A DNA stretch of 52,183 nucleotides from Syntrophorhabdaceae bacterium (GCA_036504895.1 DASXUJ010000040.1:1-52183); one strand, 5' to 3'; shown: positions 11,070 to 18,272, counted from the stretch's first letter. Numbers and translations: made by a program. Notes: generated by a model not told the origin, from the sequence alone.

Positions 11070-11276
11070 ATGACAATAACAGACCATCAGGTAGGCGCGG
11101 TAATACGAACTTACCTAAAAAACAAGAGAGACACTCTCACCAACGTGATCTCGGCAACACGGGACAGGGACGTGAAGGACGAGGTAAGCGTGTCGGACGA
11201 GGGCAAGAAGATACTCTTCGAGCGCATGGGGAGAAGGGTCGCGGAAAAGGCTCAGACCGACATATCCTCCCTCTGA
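11070..11276 (+). CDS. Small DVU0524-like (FlgM-associated family) protein
   Basis: 68 aa: a short N-terminal helix with a V-x-R-T-Y pattern (HQVGAVIRTYLKNKRD), then VSVSDEGKKILFERM, resembling the deltaproteobacterial DVU0524 family that often sits beside the anti-sigma factor FlgM. No flagellar gene lies in this window, so a flagellar role is not supported by context. Its 3' end overlaps by 25 bp the 3' end of a convergent small ORF. Ribosome site AGGAG is rather distant (~15 nt). The family call is from pattern memory and is tentative; that it is a real coding gene is likely. Confidence 0.55.
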   Translation: MTITDHQVGAVIRTYLKNKRDTLTNVISATRDRDVKDEVSVSDEGKKILFERMGRRVAEKAQTDISSL

Positions 11277-11392
11277 TCTCCATAGAGTGCTTCGATTCTC
11301 TCCTTCAGACCCTTCTGTCTTTTCAGCGTCATCCCGTAGACGAAGTAAATTCTGACACACTTGATCAGTATTTTGACGGCCGAAGGGTTCAC
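11252..11392 (-). CDS. Small ORF, 46 aa, coupled to the preceding small ORF
   Basis: Starts at GTG 11392, which overlaps the TGA of the 55-aa ORF (GTGA, the usual layout of translational coupling). The product is VNPSAVKILIKC… followed by a basic helix ending …REDMSV, with an amphipathic and partly hydrophobic N-terminal half. I do not recognise the family. The same frame extends upstream in phase as a 110-aa reading, but that part is Gly/Lys/Arg-rich and looks like the shadow of the 55-aa gene. Its end overlaps the convergent gene at 11276. Confidence 0.4.
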   Translation of the reverse strand: MNPSAVKILIKCVRIYFVYGMTLKRQKGLKERIEALYGDQREDMSV

Positions 11393-11556
11393 TTCCGGGG
11401 TCCCCTGGATGCATCCTTCTCCTGAAGCCATTTTGCGGCGCTGACCCTCGGGGTAGTGCTCATGATCGAGCTTACCACGCCTTTTCGCACCTTTCTCATT
11501 GCCTGACTCATTTCCGTGTCTGCCGCTGATGCCGCCTTTATTGCATGTTTTGCCAT
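11389..11556 (-). CDS. Small basic protein, 55 aa
   Basis: ATG 11556 is preceded at good spacing by a strong GGGGGAG ribosome site. The product begins MAKHAIKAASAADTEMSQAM and continues as a Lys/Arg-rich, probably helical protein (…RKVRKGVVSSIMSTTPRVSAAKW…). A perfect 19-bp palindrome lies 23 bp upstream of the start, where a repressor could block transcription. It overlaps the following 46-aa ORF by 4 bp. No family recognised; possibilities include a nucleic-acid-binding small protein or an antitoxin-like partner, neither supported by motif. Confidence 0.45.
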   Translation of the reverse strand: MAKHAIKAASAADTEMSQAMRKVRKGVVSSIMSTTPRVSAAKWLQEKDASRGPRK

Positions 11557-11578
11557 TAATCTCCCCCTCCCTCAAATG

Positions 11579-11597
11579 TTGCATACCAGGTATGCAA
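11579..11597. promoter_or_regulatory. Perfect 19-bp palindrome, likely operator
   Basis: TTGCATACC-A-GGTATGCAA is a 9-1-9 perfect palindrome. It lies 23-41 bp upstream of the 55-aa minus-strand ORF and 65 bp before the sulfur-carrier gene on the plus strand, a position suited to a dimeric repressor controlling one or both. The cognate regulator is not identifiable here. Confidence 0.6.
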
Positions 11598-11661
11598 AAT
11601 CAGTGCCGGGAGGGGAGAGCCCGCTTTGACAATGACCGCTCTTCCATGCTAAACATTACCT

Positions 11662-11850
11662 ATGAAAGTTGAATATAACGGCACGGTCCACGAATTCGAA
11701 AAACCGATGACGATCCTCAAGCTCCTCGCGCACCTCTCCCTCAACCGGGAGTCCCACCTCGTGGTGGTGAACAATAAGCTGGTTACCGAAGACTCACGCC
11801 TCGAGAAGGAGGATGAGGTCAGACTGGTAAGGGTCATCTCAGGCGGATGA
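11662..11850 (+). CDS. ThiS/MoaD/TtuB-like ubiquitin-fold sulfur carrier
   Basis: 62 aa with the beta-grasp sulfur-carrier pattern and the obligatory C-terminal Gly-Gly (…VRLVRVISGG). The terminal glycine is adenylated by an E1-like enzyme and converted to thiocarboxylate, the sulfur donor. Its stop overlaps the start of the TtuA-type gene (ATGA), so the pair most likely works like Thermus TtuB-TtuA in tRNA 2-thiolation; a role in thiamine or molybdopterin synthesis is less likely given the neighbour. No E1-like activator gene is next to it. The start lacks a good ribosome site. Confidence 0.85.
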   Translation: MKVEYNGTVHEFEKPMTILKLLAHLSLNRESHLVVVNNKLVTEDSRLEKEDEVRLVRVISGG

Positions 11851-12812
11851 AGTGCCGGGTCTGCGGGCAGACCGCAACCATCAGCCTGAAGGCATATAAC
11901 ACCGCCCTGTGCGCTTCCGATTTCAATGCCTTCCTTGAAAAAAGAGTGGCGACCACCATCGCGAAATACCACCTCATCGAGGAGACCGATACCCCCGTGG
12001 TGGCCATATCGGGCGGCAAAGACAGCCTCTCCCTCTGGCACATCATGAATAAGCTGGGCTATCAGGCGGACGGGATCTATATCGATCTCGGCATTAAAGA
12101 TTATTCCGAACCTTCTCTCGCAAAGATCAGGACGGTAGCGGACGCTCTGGGGAGAAAGGTCTATGTCTTCGGATTCCGCAACGTATTTCAAAGGGGCATC
12201 GAAGAGCTTGCCCGCGCCATCCGCCGCCCGCCCTGCTCCGCCTGCGGCACGGTAAAGAGGTACATCATGAACAGGGTGTGCATGGACAAAGGGTACAACA
12301 CCCTTGTGACCGGCCACAACCTCGATGATGAGGCAGCCGCCCTCTTTGGCAACGTCCTCTACTGGAAGGACGAGTACCTCTGGAAGAAGAACGTCGCACT
12401 CGAAGGCACCGAGGGCCACCTCTCGAAGAAGGTGAAGCCGCTGTTTCTCTGCTCCGAAAGGGAGATGGCCGCCTATGCGATTATCAACAATATCGACTAC
12501 ATCTATGAAGAGTGCCCTTTTTCCCTGAAGGCGAAGTCGCTCACTTACAAGGCGATGATCAATAAGCTCGAGGAAAAATCACCGGGCACGAAGCTCCAGT
12601 TCATAAAAGGATACCTGAAGGTGGTGAAGGAGCGGGGAGCCCCCGAGAAAGTGGGCGGCTTCTGCGGCCGCTGCGGATATCCCTCTTTCGGAGAGGTCTG
12701 CAATTTTTGCCGGCTCCTGGAACGGTTCGAGTTCCAAGGGGACGTGACTTTCGAGGAATATAGCCCGGCCATTGTCGAAGGGGTCCCGCAAGAGGCAACC
12801 CTTTCTCCATGA
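11847..12812 (+). CDS. TtuA-type tRNA 2-thiolation enzyme (TtcA/Ncs6 superfamily)
   Basis: 321 aa. An N-terminal zinc finger starts CRVCG (C3, C6, and C22 later), the PP-loop ATP-pyrophosphatase motif SGGKDS is at 55-60, and cysteines C130, C133 (PPCSACG) and C223 (EECPFS) match the three ligands of the catalytic [4Fe-4S] cluster in Thermus TtuA almost residue for residue. A C-terminal zinc ribbon CGRCGYPSFGEVCNFC closes the protein. The enzyme adenylates a target uridine of tRNA and inserts sulfur donated by the adjacent ubiquitin-like carrier. It overlaps its neighbours on both sides by 4 bp, so translation of the four-gene run is probably coupled. The target base (U54 or another) cannot be decided from sequence. 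Confidence 0.88.
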   Translation: MKCRVCGQTATISLKAYNTALCASDFNAFLEKRVATTIAKYHLIEETDTPVVAISGGKDSLSLWHIMNKLGYQADGIYIDLGIKDYSEPSLAKIRTVADALGRKVYVFGFRNVFQRGIEELARAIRRPPCSACGTVKRYIMNRVCMDKGYNTLVTGHNLDDEAAALFGNVLYWKDEYLWKKNVALEGTEGHLSKKVKPLFLCSEREMAAYAIINNIDYIYEECPFSLKAKSLTYKAMINKLEEKSPGTKLQFIKGYLKVVKERGAPEKVGGFCGRCGYPSFGEVCNFCRLLERFEFQGDVTFEEYSPAIVEGVPQEATLSP

Positions 12813-14185
12813 TCATGTTGGACAGTTTTTCCCAGCTCATCTTCAACGTCTACGAAGCCTTTACCGTCGCCCTTTACGTGAAGCGGGCGGACAGGCTCGT
12901 CTGCCTCTCCTCCGTGACCTTCTCCACGAGTTTCGACAAGAAGCGGTCCATTCCCTTGGAGGGAAGTCTTCCCGGGTGGGCCGTCAAGCACGGTGAGCCC
13001 CTTATAATCCCTAATTTCGACAAGGACGAGGATATTCTCGGCTACTACGGCAGCCGGGAGGAGATCAAATCCTTCATGGCTTATCCCCTGGCCGGCGACG
13101 GCGTGATAGTCGTCGACAGCAAGAAGAAATATGTCTTTACCGATAAGGAGAAGAAGATACTGGGGAGCTTCGCGGCAATGATCCATGAGGAGATGGAGCG
13201 GGAGAAGAATTCCCGGGAGTTCGAAGAGCGGGTTGAGGAGCTGCACGGGGAAAAACGGATCATAAGCCTCTTTTCAGAGCTCAATGCCGCGAAAATTTCG
13301 GCGAAGGACATTATGAAAGAAGTCCTCACCCTGTCGGGGGCAGATTTTGCCTTCGTAGGCATGGAGAGAAACGGCAGGATCTTTATCTACGACATCTTCG
13401 GGATTGCCCGGGGAGATTACTTGAAAAAGGAATGTCTTCCCGGGGGGAGCATCGCCTCCATGGTAATGGAAGGAGGGGGAGAGCTGCTCCTGCCCCATAA
13501 CAGCGGCTACTTGAAGGAAAGGCCCCTCTTTTTCCCGGGAGAGCCCATAAAAGCCCGCCAGTTCTTCGGGTTCCCTCTTATGGCCGAGGATATAATCGTG
13601 GGCGTCATGGGGTTCGGCTCCCGGTCCGATATTCAATTGAAAGAAGGCGCCATCGGGCTGCTCCGCATCGTGTCGTCCCTGCTCTCCCTCTACTATGCCT
13701 ATCTGTGGATGCAGGAGCACCTGGAGAAGATAAAGGAATTCGAGCCGATCACGGGCGCGATCCAGTTCACCACCTTTTTGGGCATTGTGGAAAAGATGAT
13801 CGCCAAAGGCGACCGATTCAACCTTTTGTCCGTGAAACTTCTCCATCTCCATGTGTATAATAGAAAGATGGGATATGAGCTCACCAACGCAATCCTTACC
13901 CGCACGGCGAAAGTAATCAAATATTGCGCGGGAACGGGCGCCTTTGTCACGAGAAAAGGGGGAGGCCATTTCTATGCCCTCGTAAGGGGCGCAGACCCCG
14001 CCGAGATAAAGAACCTCGTCAGGGTGCTCAACCATACGATCAAAAAGAGCCTTTCCCCGGACAAGACCGGAGAGAGCGATGGGGCAGTCAAATCGGGCAT
14101 CGCCTCTTTCCCCGAGGACGGCAAAGACCTCTGGACCCTGCTCGAAAAAACCGAATCGAAGAAACAAAGCGAAGGCCCACACTAA
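12809..14185 (+). CDS. GAF-GAF-degenerate GGDEF protein
   Basis: 458 aa. Residues ~1-125 and ~150-300 look like two GAF sensory domains (IPLEGSLPGWAVKHGEPLII; later FFGFPLMAEDIIVGVMGFGS), and ~310-450 fold like a GGDEF domain (LSVKLLHLHVYNRKMGY…). The signature loop reads KGGGHF (383-388) instead of GGDEF, so diguanylate cyclase activity is doubtful; it may bind GTP or act as a scaffold. No transmembrane segment. It starts inside the TtuA stop (ATGA) and ends 12 bp before mreB, behind which AAGGAGGGGG serves as ribosome site. The coupling suggests a signal input linked to cell-shape control, which is inference. Confidence 0.75.
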   Translation: MIMLDSFSQLIFNVYEAFTVALYVKRADRLVCLSSVTFSTSFDKKRSIPLEGSLPGWAVKHGEPLIIPNFDKDEDILGYYGSREEIKSFMAYPLAGDGVIVVDSKKKYVFTDKEKKILGSFAAMIHEEMEREKNSREFEERVEELHGEKRIISLFSELNAAKISAKDIMKEVLTLSGADFAFVGMERNGRIFIYDIFGIARGDYLKKECLPGGSIASMVMEGGGELLLPHNSGYLKERPLFFPGEPIKARQFFGFPLMAEDIIVGVMGFGSRSDIQLKEGAIGLLRIVSSLLSLYYAYLWMQEHLEKIKEFEPITGAIQFTTFLGIVEKMIAKGDRFNLLSVKLLHLHVYNRKMGYELTNAILTRTAKVIKYCAGTGAFVTRKGGGHFYALVRGADPAEIKNLVRVLNHTIKKSLSPDKTGESDGAVKSGIASFPEDGKDLWTLLEKTESKKQSEGPH

Positions 14186-14197
14186 GGAGGGGGATAT

Positions 14198-15229
14198 ATG
14201 GATTTTTTAAGGAGACTGTTCGGCTTTCTCTCGACCCATCTTGCCATGGACCTCGGCACGGCGAATACGCTCATCTACATGAAGGGAGAAGGCATCATCC
14301 TCAACGAGCCATCCGTAGTCGCCATTGATAACTATACGGGAAAAGTGATTGCCGTGGGCAAAGAAGCCAAGGAGTATATCGGGAGGACCCCGCCCAACAT
14401 AAGCGCCATACGCCCCCTGAAAGACGGGGTGATCGCCGATTTCGACGTGACCAAGGCGATGATAAAATATTATCTCACGGTAGTGAGCAAGGACAGGAAG
14501 ATCTCGAAGCCGAAAATGGTGGTGGGAGTCCCCTCGGGCATTACGCAGGTAGAGAAAAAAGCGGTCATCGACGCCTGCTTCCAGGTAGGAATCAGGGACG
14601 TACTCTTGATAGAAGAGCCAATGGCCGCGGCGATCGGCGCAGGCATGCCCATCGAGCTCCCCAGGGGAAACATGGTAGTAGACATCGGCGGCGGCACCAC
14701 GGAAGTAGCCATCATAAGTCTCTCCGCAACCGCATACAGCGAATCCCTGAGAGTCGCGGGCGACGAGCTCGATGAATCGGTCATGCGCTATCTCCAGAAA
14801 AAGCACCAGGTAGCCATAGGGGTAAGCGCAGCCGAAAAGCTGAAAATCGAAGGCACCTCGTCCCCGACGAGCGACTCCCGGCCGGACGGCATAAATGTAG
14901 TAGGCAAGGACCTCCTGACCGGCATCCCGAAGAGCCTGAGGGTGACCAGGGATGAAGTGCAGGAAGCGATCGAAGAACCCATATCGGCAATCATAGACGC
15001 AGTAAGAAGGGCCCTCGAGAAACTCCCGCCCGAATTCGTCTCCGACCTCAACGAGTCCGGCATGATCCTGACCGGCGGCGGAGCCATGCTCAGGGGCCTG
15101 GATAAACGCATAGAAGCCGAAACAGGCATCAAGGTCTATGTAACGGAAGATCCGCTCTTCTCGGTAGTATTGGGAGCGGGAATGGCGTTGGAGGATATGG
15201 GGCGGTTCAAAAAGGTCTTCATCTCCTGA
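14198..15229 (+). CDS. mreB: Rod-shape-determining actin homologue MreB
   Basis: 343 aa, the normal length. The N-terminal amphipathic membrane-targeting helix (MDFLRRLFGFL) is followed by the actin-fold phosphate loops DLGTANTLIY (18-27) and DIGGGTTEVA (162-171) and the adenosine motif TGGGAMLRGL. MreB filaments guide lateral peptidoglycan synthesis with MreC, MreD, RodA and PBP2. None of those partners follows here; a large palindrome and an unrelated island lie downstream. The strong AAGGAGGGGG site is 7 bp before ATG. Codon usage in the 3' half shows many GTA/ATA codons compared with the upstream genes. Confidence 0.97.
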   Translation: MDFLRRLFGFLSTHLAMDLGTANTLIYMKGEGIILNEPSVVAIDNYTGKVIAVGKEAKEYIGRTPPNISAIRPLKDGVIADFDVTKAMIKYYLTVVSKDRKISKPKMVVGVPSGITQVEKKAVIDACFQVGIRDVLLIEEPMAAAIGAGMPIELPRGNMVVDIGGGTTEVAIISLSATAYSESLRVAGDELDESVMRYLQKKHQVAIGVSAAEKLKIEGTSSPTSDSRPDGINVVGKDLLTGIPKSLRVTRDEVQEAIEEPISAIIDAVRRALEKLPPEFVSDLNESGMILTGGGAMLRGLDKRIEAETGIKVYVTEDPLFSVVLGAGMALEDMGRFKKVFIS

Positions 15230-15346
15230 CCGCAGATTCTTCCGCATCTCCGCGTTGCCTGCGTCGTCGCTCTCCTTGACGTACTGTAGTACGCCTGCGT
15301 CGGCTCCTCCTGGTCGCCTTGATATGCGAAAGACTTTGCGGTCAGG
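15225..15346. repeat. Large imperfect palindrome after mreB
   Basis: CCTGACCGCA (15225-15234) pairs perfectly with TGCGGTCAGG (15337-15346). The interior continues as an imperfect dyad to a tip at GTACTGTAGTAC (15281-15292), giving a ~120-nt hairpin. It overlaps the mreB stop codon. It could form the 3' end of the mreB transcript, but no T-tract follows, so it is equally an intergenic palindromic repeat. Confidence 0.65.
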
Positions 15347-15460
15347 GAGCGGTTTGCTTCGCGCCCTCATTCGGAAAGAACTTTCGAAAATGCACCTTGC
15401 TCAAGGCACCTCCTTTGTCTACTGCTGCGCGGTGCGCTTCACGCAGCACGGAGCTTTTTG

Positions 15461-15745
15461 TTAAGCTGCTACTTTGAGGGTGACGTGCATTCCTGCCCTT
15501 GTGGCGAGGGTGATAAGCATTTCGAGGCTGAATTTCTCCCACTTGCTCCGGGTGAGGTCCGAGACCCTTGACTGACTCACCCCAAGAATTTTTGCTGCTT
15601 CAACCTGCGTAAATTTCCTGACTTCAATAAACTTCCGAAGATCGGCCATAAGGTTCGCACGCATCTGAAGGATTGCGGCTTCATCCGCCGGGTATCCAAG
15701 ATCGGCGAAAACATTTCCGGAAGAATCACTAATAGTTTCGCTCAT
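15461..15745 (-). CDS. XRE-family HigA-type antitoxin
   Basis: 94 aa. A helix-turn-helix of the HTH_37/HigA class (FTQVEAAKILGVSQSRVSDL) is followed by the family tail (EKFSLEMLITLATRAGMHV). The N-terminal segment (…NVFADLGYPADEAAILQMRA) is typical of antitoxins paired with Gp49/HigB-type RelE-fold toxins. Such toxins are normally encoded just upstream and overlap the antitoxin start. Here that toxin frame is present only as a frameshifted 3' fragment (15729-15843), so the antitoxin looks orphaned. It may still repress its own promoter or neutralise a toxin elsewhere. Confidence 0.85.
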   Translation of the reverse strand: MSETISDSSGNVFADLGYPADEAAILQMRANLMADLRKFIEVRKFTQVEAAKILGVSQSRVSDLTRSKWEKFSLEMLITLATRAGMHVTLKVAA

Positions 15746-15843
15746 GGCGGTCCTCCAATCTGCTTATACGTTGCCGGGCCAGATCAATGGTCATGTCTGC
15801 CCGTTTTTCGCGTCTTCTTTTGAAACGCATGAAGCACAGGGGG
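15729..15843 (-). pseudogene. Remnant of HigB/Gp49-like toxin (C-terminal part, frameshifted)
   Basis: Upstream of the antitoxin on the same strand one frame reads VLHAFQKKTRKTGRHDH then stops. Shifting frame at that point gives MTIDLARQRISRLEDRHERN to TAG at 15731-15729, overlapping the antitoxin start by 17 bp. Joined, the two match the C-terminus of RelE-fold Gp49/HigB toxins (LHAF-KKT-KTP...I-LA--R). The N-terminal two thirds is missing: similarity ends at a GGGGTCA/TGACCCC inverted repeat (15840-15859), a probable rearrangement junction. Confidence 0.6.
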
Positions 15844-15882
15844 TCAGTGCGGTGACCCCATTACCGCGTTCGACGAATCAGA

Positions 15883-17232
15883 CTATTTTTCGATATAGAG
15901 ATTGCGGAACGCACAGTACTGGTGCATATAGGCTAAGCGAACAGTATCAGATTGTCCATAAGGATTCTTGGCCACAATGGCCTCAACTATTCCGCTTAGC
16001 TCGTTTGGAGAACTGCAATACACATCGTGTCTGTACAGTAAAATGACGATATCTGAGACTTCTGTCGCCAACGTTTCCCATTCATCTAAATCTTTAATTC
16101 GGGGTCTTTTGTCTTCGCGCAGATCCGCTTCTCTTGCGGTGGTAACCGTGATTAAAAGTGGCACATCCAGAGTCCGACTGATAATTTTGAGATTTTTTAG
16201 AATGCCCGTTATATCATCTTTTGGCTTGGGACCCCTATTATCTCGGGTCACGTGCTCAAGGCCATCAATCACTAGCAACCCTAATCCGTTTGTTTTCTTT
16301 ATTTGGGTCGCCCTCTCAAGAATCTCGATATCTGTAAAGGACACGCCACTCTGAAACAAAATGGGAATTTTATCAAAAATATCACGCATTCTAGCCAGTT
16401 TTGGCACGTCATGTATTTTTGGTGTAGCCCGCAAAATTCTGCTCAATGATATCTGGGTCTCTGATGAAATCACTCGATCCATCCACTTTTGTGGTGTATA
16501 TTTCATGCTGAAAAAAGCCACTGGTAATGCTTTTTGTGAAGCCAAATAAAAAGAGATGTTTGAAACAAAATCGGTTTTACCCGTAGAAGGCCGCCCGGCG
16601 ACTACGATAATGTCATTATTATGAAGTCCATCAATCACAGTATCCAGATCATGAAAACCGGTAGGGAATCCGCTGGTGCGGGCCTTTTTTTCCAAGCGGG
16701 AATAAATTCGTTCGAATTCGTGAGTGAGGAGGGCCCCAAATGCCAGTGACTCTGGAGTTACCGATAATGATTCTCGGTCCGCCAAGATTTCCTCGATCGC
16801 ACGCCTTATACCCTTAACCACATCGAGCCACGCTAGATCTCTGTTTTCCCAGGTTGTAACGGGTACGCCATCCCTTGGAAGGGCTTGCAAACCAGCAAAG
16901 GGGGCTTCATGCCAGTCGGCGGGGCGAATAATCAAGGGTATTACTCGAGATCGCCCCACATCATGCCTTTGAAGGGCTGAGTTAAGTTCCTTGCCATAGC
17001 AATAGTCAGAAGCGATGAAATCAGGACTCACCATCAAAAGGATGACATCGGCTTTATGAATATTCGAGTCAATCTCACGATCCCACTTTTTACCCGGGAT
17101 TATTTTGCGGTCATGCCATGTTTCGATAAGGCCTTGCCGCTTCAGAATCGCCAGAGATGTCTCAAGTTCGTCTCTGAGAACTTCATCTTTATGGGAATAG
17201 CTATAGAATATTTTAACTTTATTTTCTGCCAT
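15883..17232 (-). CDS. TIR domain fused to DnaB-type RecA-fold ATPase
   Basis: 449 aa from ATG 17232. Residues ~5-125 form a bacterial TIR domain: KIFYSYSHKDEVLRDELETS, the DWH-like segment, LLMVSPDFIASDYCYGKEL with the putative catalytic Glu at 82. Residues ~190-445 match the C-terminal ATPase of replicative helicase DnaB: TGFHDLDTVIDGL, Walker A GRPSTGKT (213-220), Walker B LLVIDGLE, and KDLDEWETLATEVSDIVILLYR. The DnaB N-terminal domain is missing and TIR occupies its place. TIR domains in antiphage systems are NADases switched on by oligomerisation; a hexamer-forming RecA-fold ATPase would supply the oligomer. The start chosen overlaps the upstream gene by 14 bp; a 16-codon extension to 17280 would overlap it by 62 bp. 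Base composition is more AT-rich than the flanking core genes, as in acquired islands. Confidence 0.88.
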   Translation of the reverse strand: MAENKVKIFYSYSHKDEVLRDELETSLAILKRQGLIETWHDRKIIPGKKWDREIDSNIHKADVILLMVSPDFIASDYCYGKELNSALQRHDVGRSRVIPLIIRPADWHEAPFAGLQALPRDGVPVTTWENRDLAWLDVVKGIRRAIEEILADRESLSVTPESLAFGALLTHEFERIYSRLEKKARTSGFPTGFHDLDTVIDGLHNNDIIVVAGRPSTGKTDFVSNISFYLASQKALPVAFFSMKYTPQKWMDRVISSETQISLSRILRATPKIHDVPKLARMRDIFDKIPILFQSGVSFTDIEILERATQIKKTNGLGLLVIDGLEHVTRDNRGPKPKDDITGILKNLKIISRTLDVPLLITVTTAREADLREDKRPRIKDLDEWETLATEVSDIVILLYRHDVYCSSPNELSGIVEAIVAKNPYGQSDTVRLAYMHQYCAFRNLYIEK

Positions 17233-17656
17233 TGAAGATATCAGCCGGAACGTCTGCCATGGAGAGCGGGACTTCCTCACAAACCTCGGCGGGGAAAACG
17301 AGGCGTTGCCCCTCTCTCATCAGGTGAGGGGTGTTTTGGCGCCACCATTGCGCGGCCTCCGAGTTTTTCTCTGCTAAGGCCTCGACTGCGGCCAGTGCCT
17401 CTACTGCATATCCGTCCCATTTGAAACACCGGCCTCGTACGAGAGCCAAAATCATTCCGAGAACTGTCTTCGGACCGGAAACCACTCCCACACTGGAGAT
17501 GTGACGTGTCTTATCGTAAGGTGATGAGAGTGGAATCACAACATTGATCCACGATTGACGTATATGATTCGGGGCTTCGCCTGGTGGAACACTGATGATG
17601 CGTATACCTCGGTTGTTGTCAGCGGGAATGCGGCCATTAGGACGCGCCCGACTCAT
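17219..17656 (-). CDS. Unknown protein co-operonic with TIR-DnaB
   Basis: 145 aa. No family I can name. It starts with a Pro/Gly/Arg-rich stretch, then a predicted beta region (IRIISVPPGEAP…WINVVIPLSS…SSVGVVSGP) and a helical region (YAVEALAAVEALAEKNSEAAQWWRQNTP, split by a turn) ending LVFPAEVCEEVPL. No signal peptide or membrane segment. The stop overlaps the TIR-DnaB start by 14 bp, so the two are very probably made together. A regulator, sensor or inhibitor of the TIR effector would fit the layout; that is inference from position only. Confidence 0.65.
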   Translation of the reverse strand: MSRARPNGRIPADNNRGIRIISVPPGEAPNHIRQSWINVVIPLSSPYDKTRHISSVGVVSGPKTVLGMILALVRGRCFKWDGYAVEALAAVEALAEKNSEAAQWWRQNTPHLMREGQRLVFPAEVCEEVPLSMADVPADIFNGRK

Positions 17657-17873
17657 AGCGATTCACCGTATCCCGAACTGAACGTTCTCCAGACCGTCTC
17701 TCTCATAAATTCAATTGTGCATCAACTTACCGACATTGTCAAATCAAAGGAAAATGCAGAGGGGTCTCCCCCCTGACACGGGACAGAGATTTCATTCTAT
17801 TATTGCCCAGACCGTAATCAATCGGGGCAAAGCAGGGTTCGTCTGTATATGACATTTCCCCCGCAAACCTCCC

Positions 17874-18150
17874 GATGGTCGGGCTGCGGGGGTTGTTCCT
17901 GGAGCGACTTGTGGAGGGCCTGAGGGGACCCTGCAGCGGAGGGCTCCGGTGGCGGCGTAGCCGGCACGCGCGCCGGGTAGGTGGATCGGGCTCGACAAAA
18001 CCAGCCGGTTTGCGGACGACCAATGTACCCCACCCCAAAAACAATCTGCGCACTGAGCGCGAGGAGTCCGGGAGCGTCTTGGGTCCAGGCCCGGAGCAGG
18101 CGGAGCGGAAGGAATGACCCCCGCAGCCGGGCCATCCCGCTCCCAACAAA
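17874..18150. repeat. ~280-bp interspersed repeat, copy 1
   Basis: Matches 22021-22300 in direct orientation over its full length (~90% by eye), including GATGGTCGGGCTGCG at the left and GGCCATCCCGCTCC near the right end. GC-rich, with short internal complementary segments; apparent ORFs differ between copies and are not conserved. It is followed at once by a heptanucleotide tandem array, as is copy 2. The two copies bracket the four-gene electron-transfer module. Confidence 0.85.
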
Positions 18151-18160
18151 CATGTACGAG

Positions 18161-18272
18161 TCTCTAGTCTCTAGTCTCTAGTCTCTAGTCTCTAGTCTCT
18201 AGTCTCTAGTCTCTAGTCTCTAGTCTCTAGTCTCTAGTCTCTAGTCTCTAGTCTCTAGTCTCTAGTCTCTAG
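18161..18272. repeat. Tandem heptanucleotide array, 16 perfect units
   Basis: Sixteen uninterrupted copies of TCTCTAG (112 bp). Related heptamers occur at 21825-21848 and 22311-22341. Exact purity indicates recent slippage. No ORF crosses it, so it is not a coding phase-variation tract. 18273-18430 holds no recognisable feature apart from a partly palindromic GC-rich segment. Confidence 0.95.

Noticed and set aside
11252..11584. Single 110-aa ORF on the minus strand
   Set aside because: Its first 64 residues are Gly/Lys/Arg-rich and out of frame with the strong ribosome site at ATG 11556; two smaller overlapping ORFs fit better.
14207..15370. 387-aa open frame antisense to mreB
   Set aside because: Shadow of mreB, extending through the palindromic repeat; no recognisable motif.
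17874..18150. Coding genes in the ~280-bp repeat (several 60-136-aa open frames)
   Set aside because: The frames are not preserved between the two copies, which carry indels that shift them; it is a GC-rich non-coding repeat.
18161..18272. CRISPR-like array
   Set aside because: Units are 7 bp with no spacers and no cas genes nearby; it is a simple tandem repeat.
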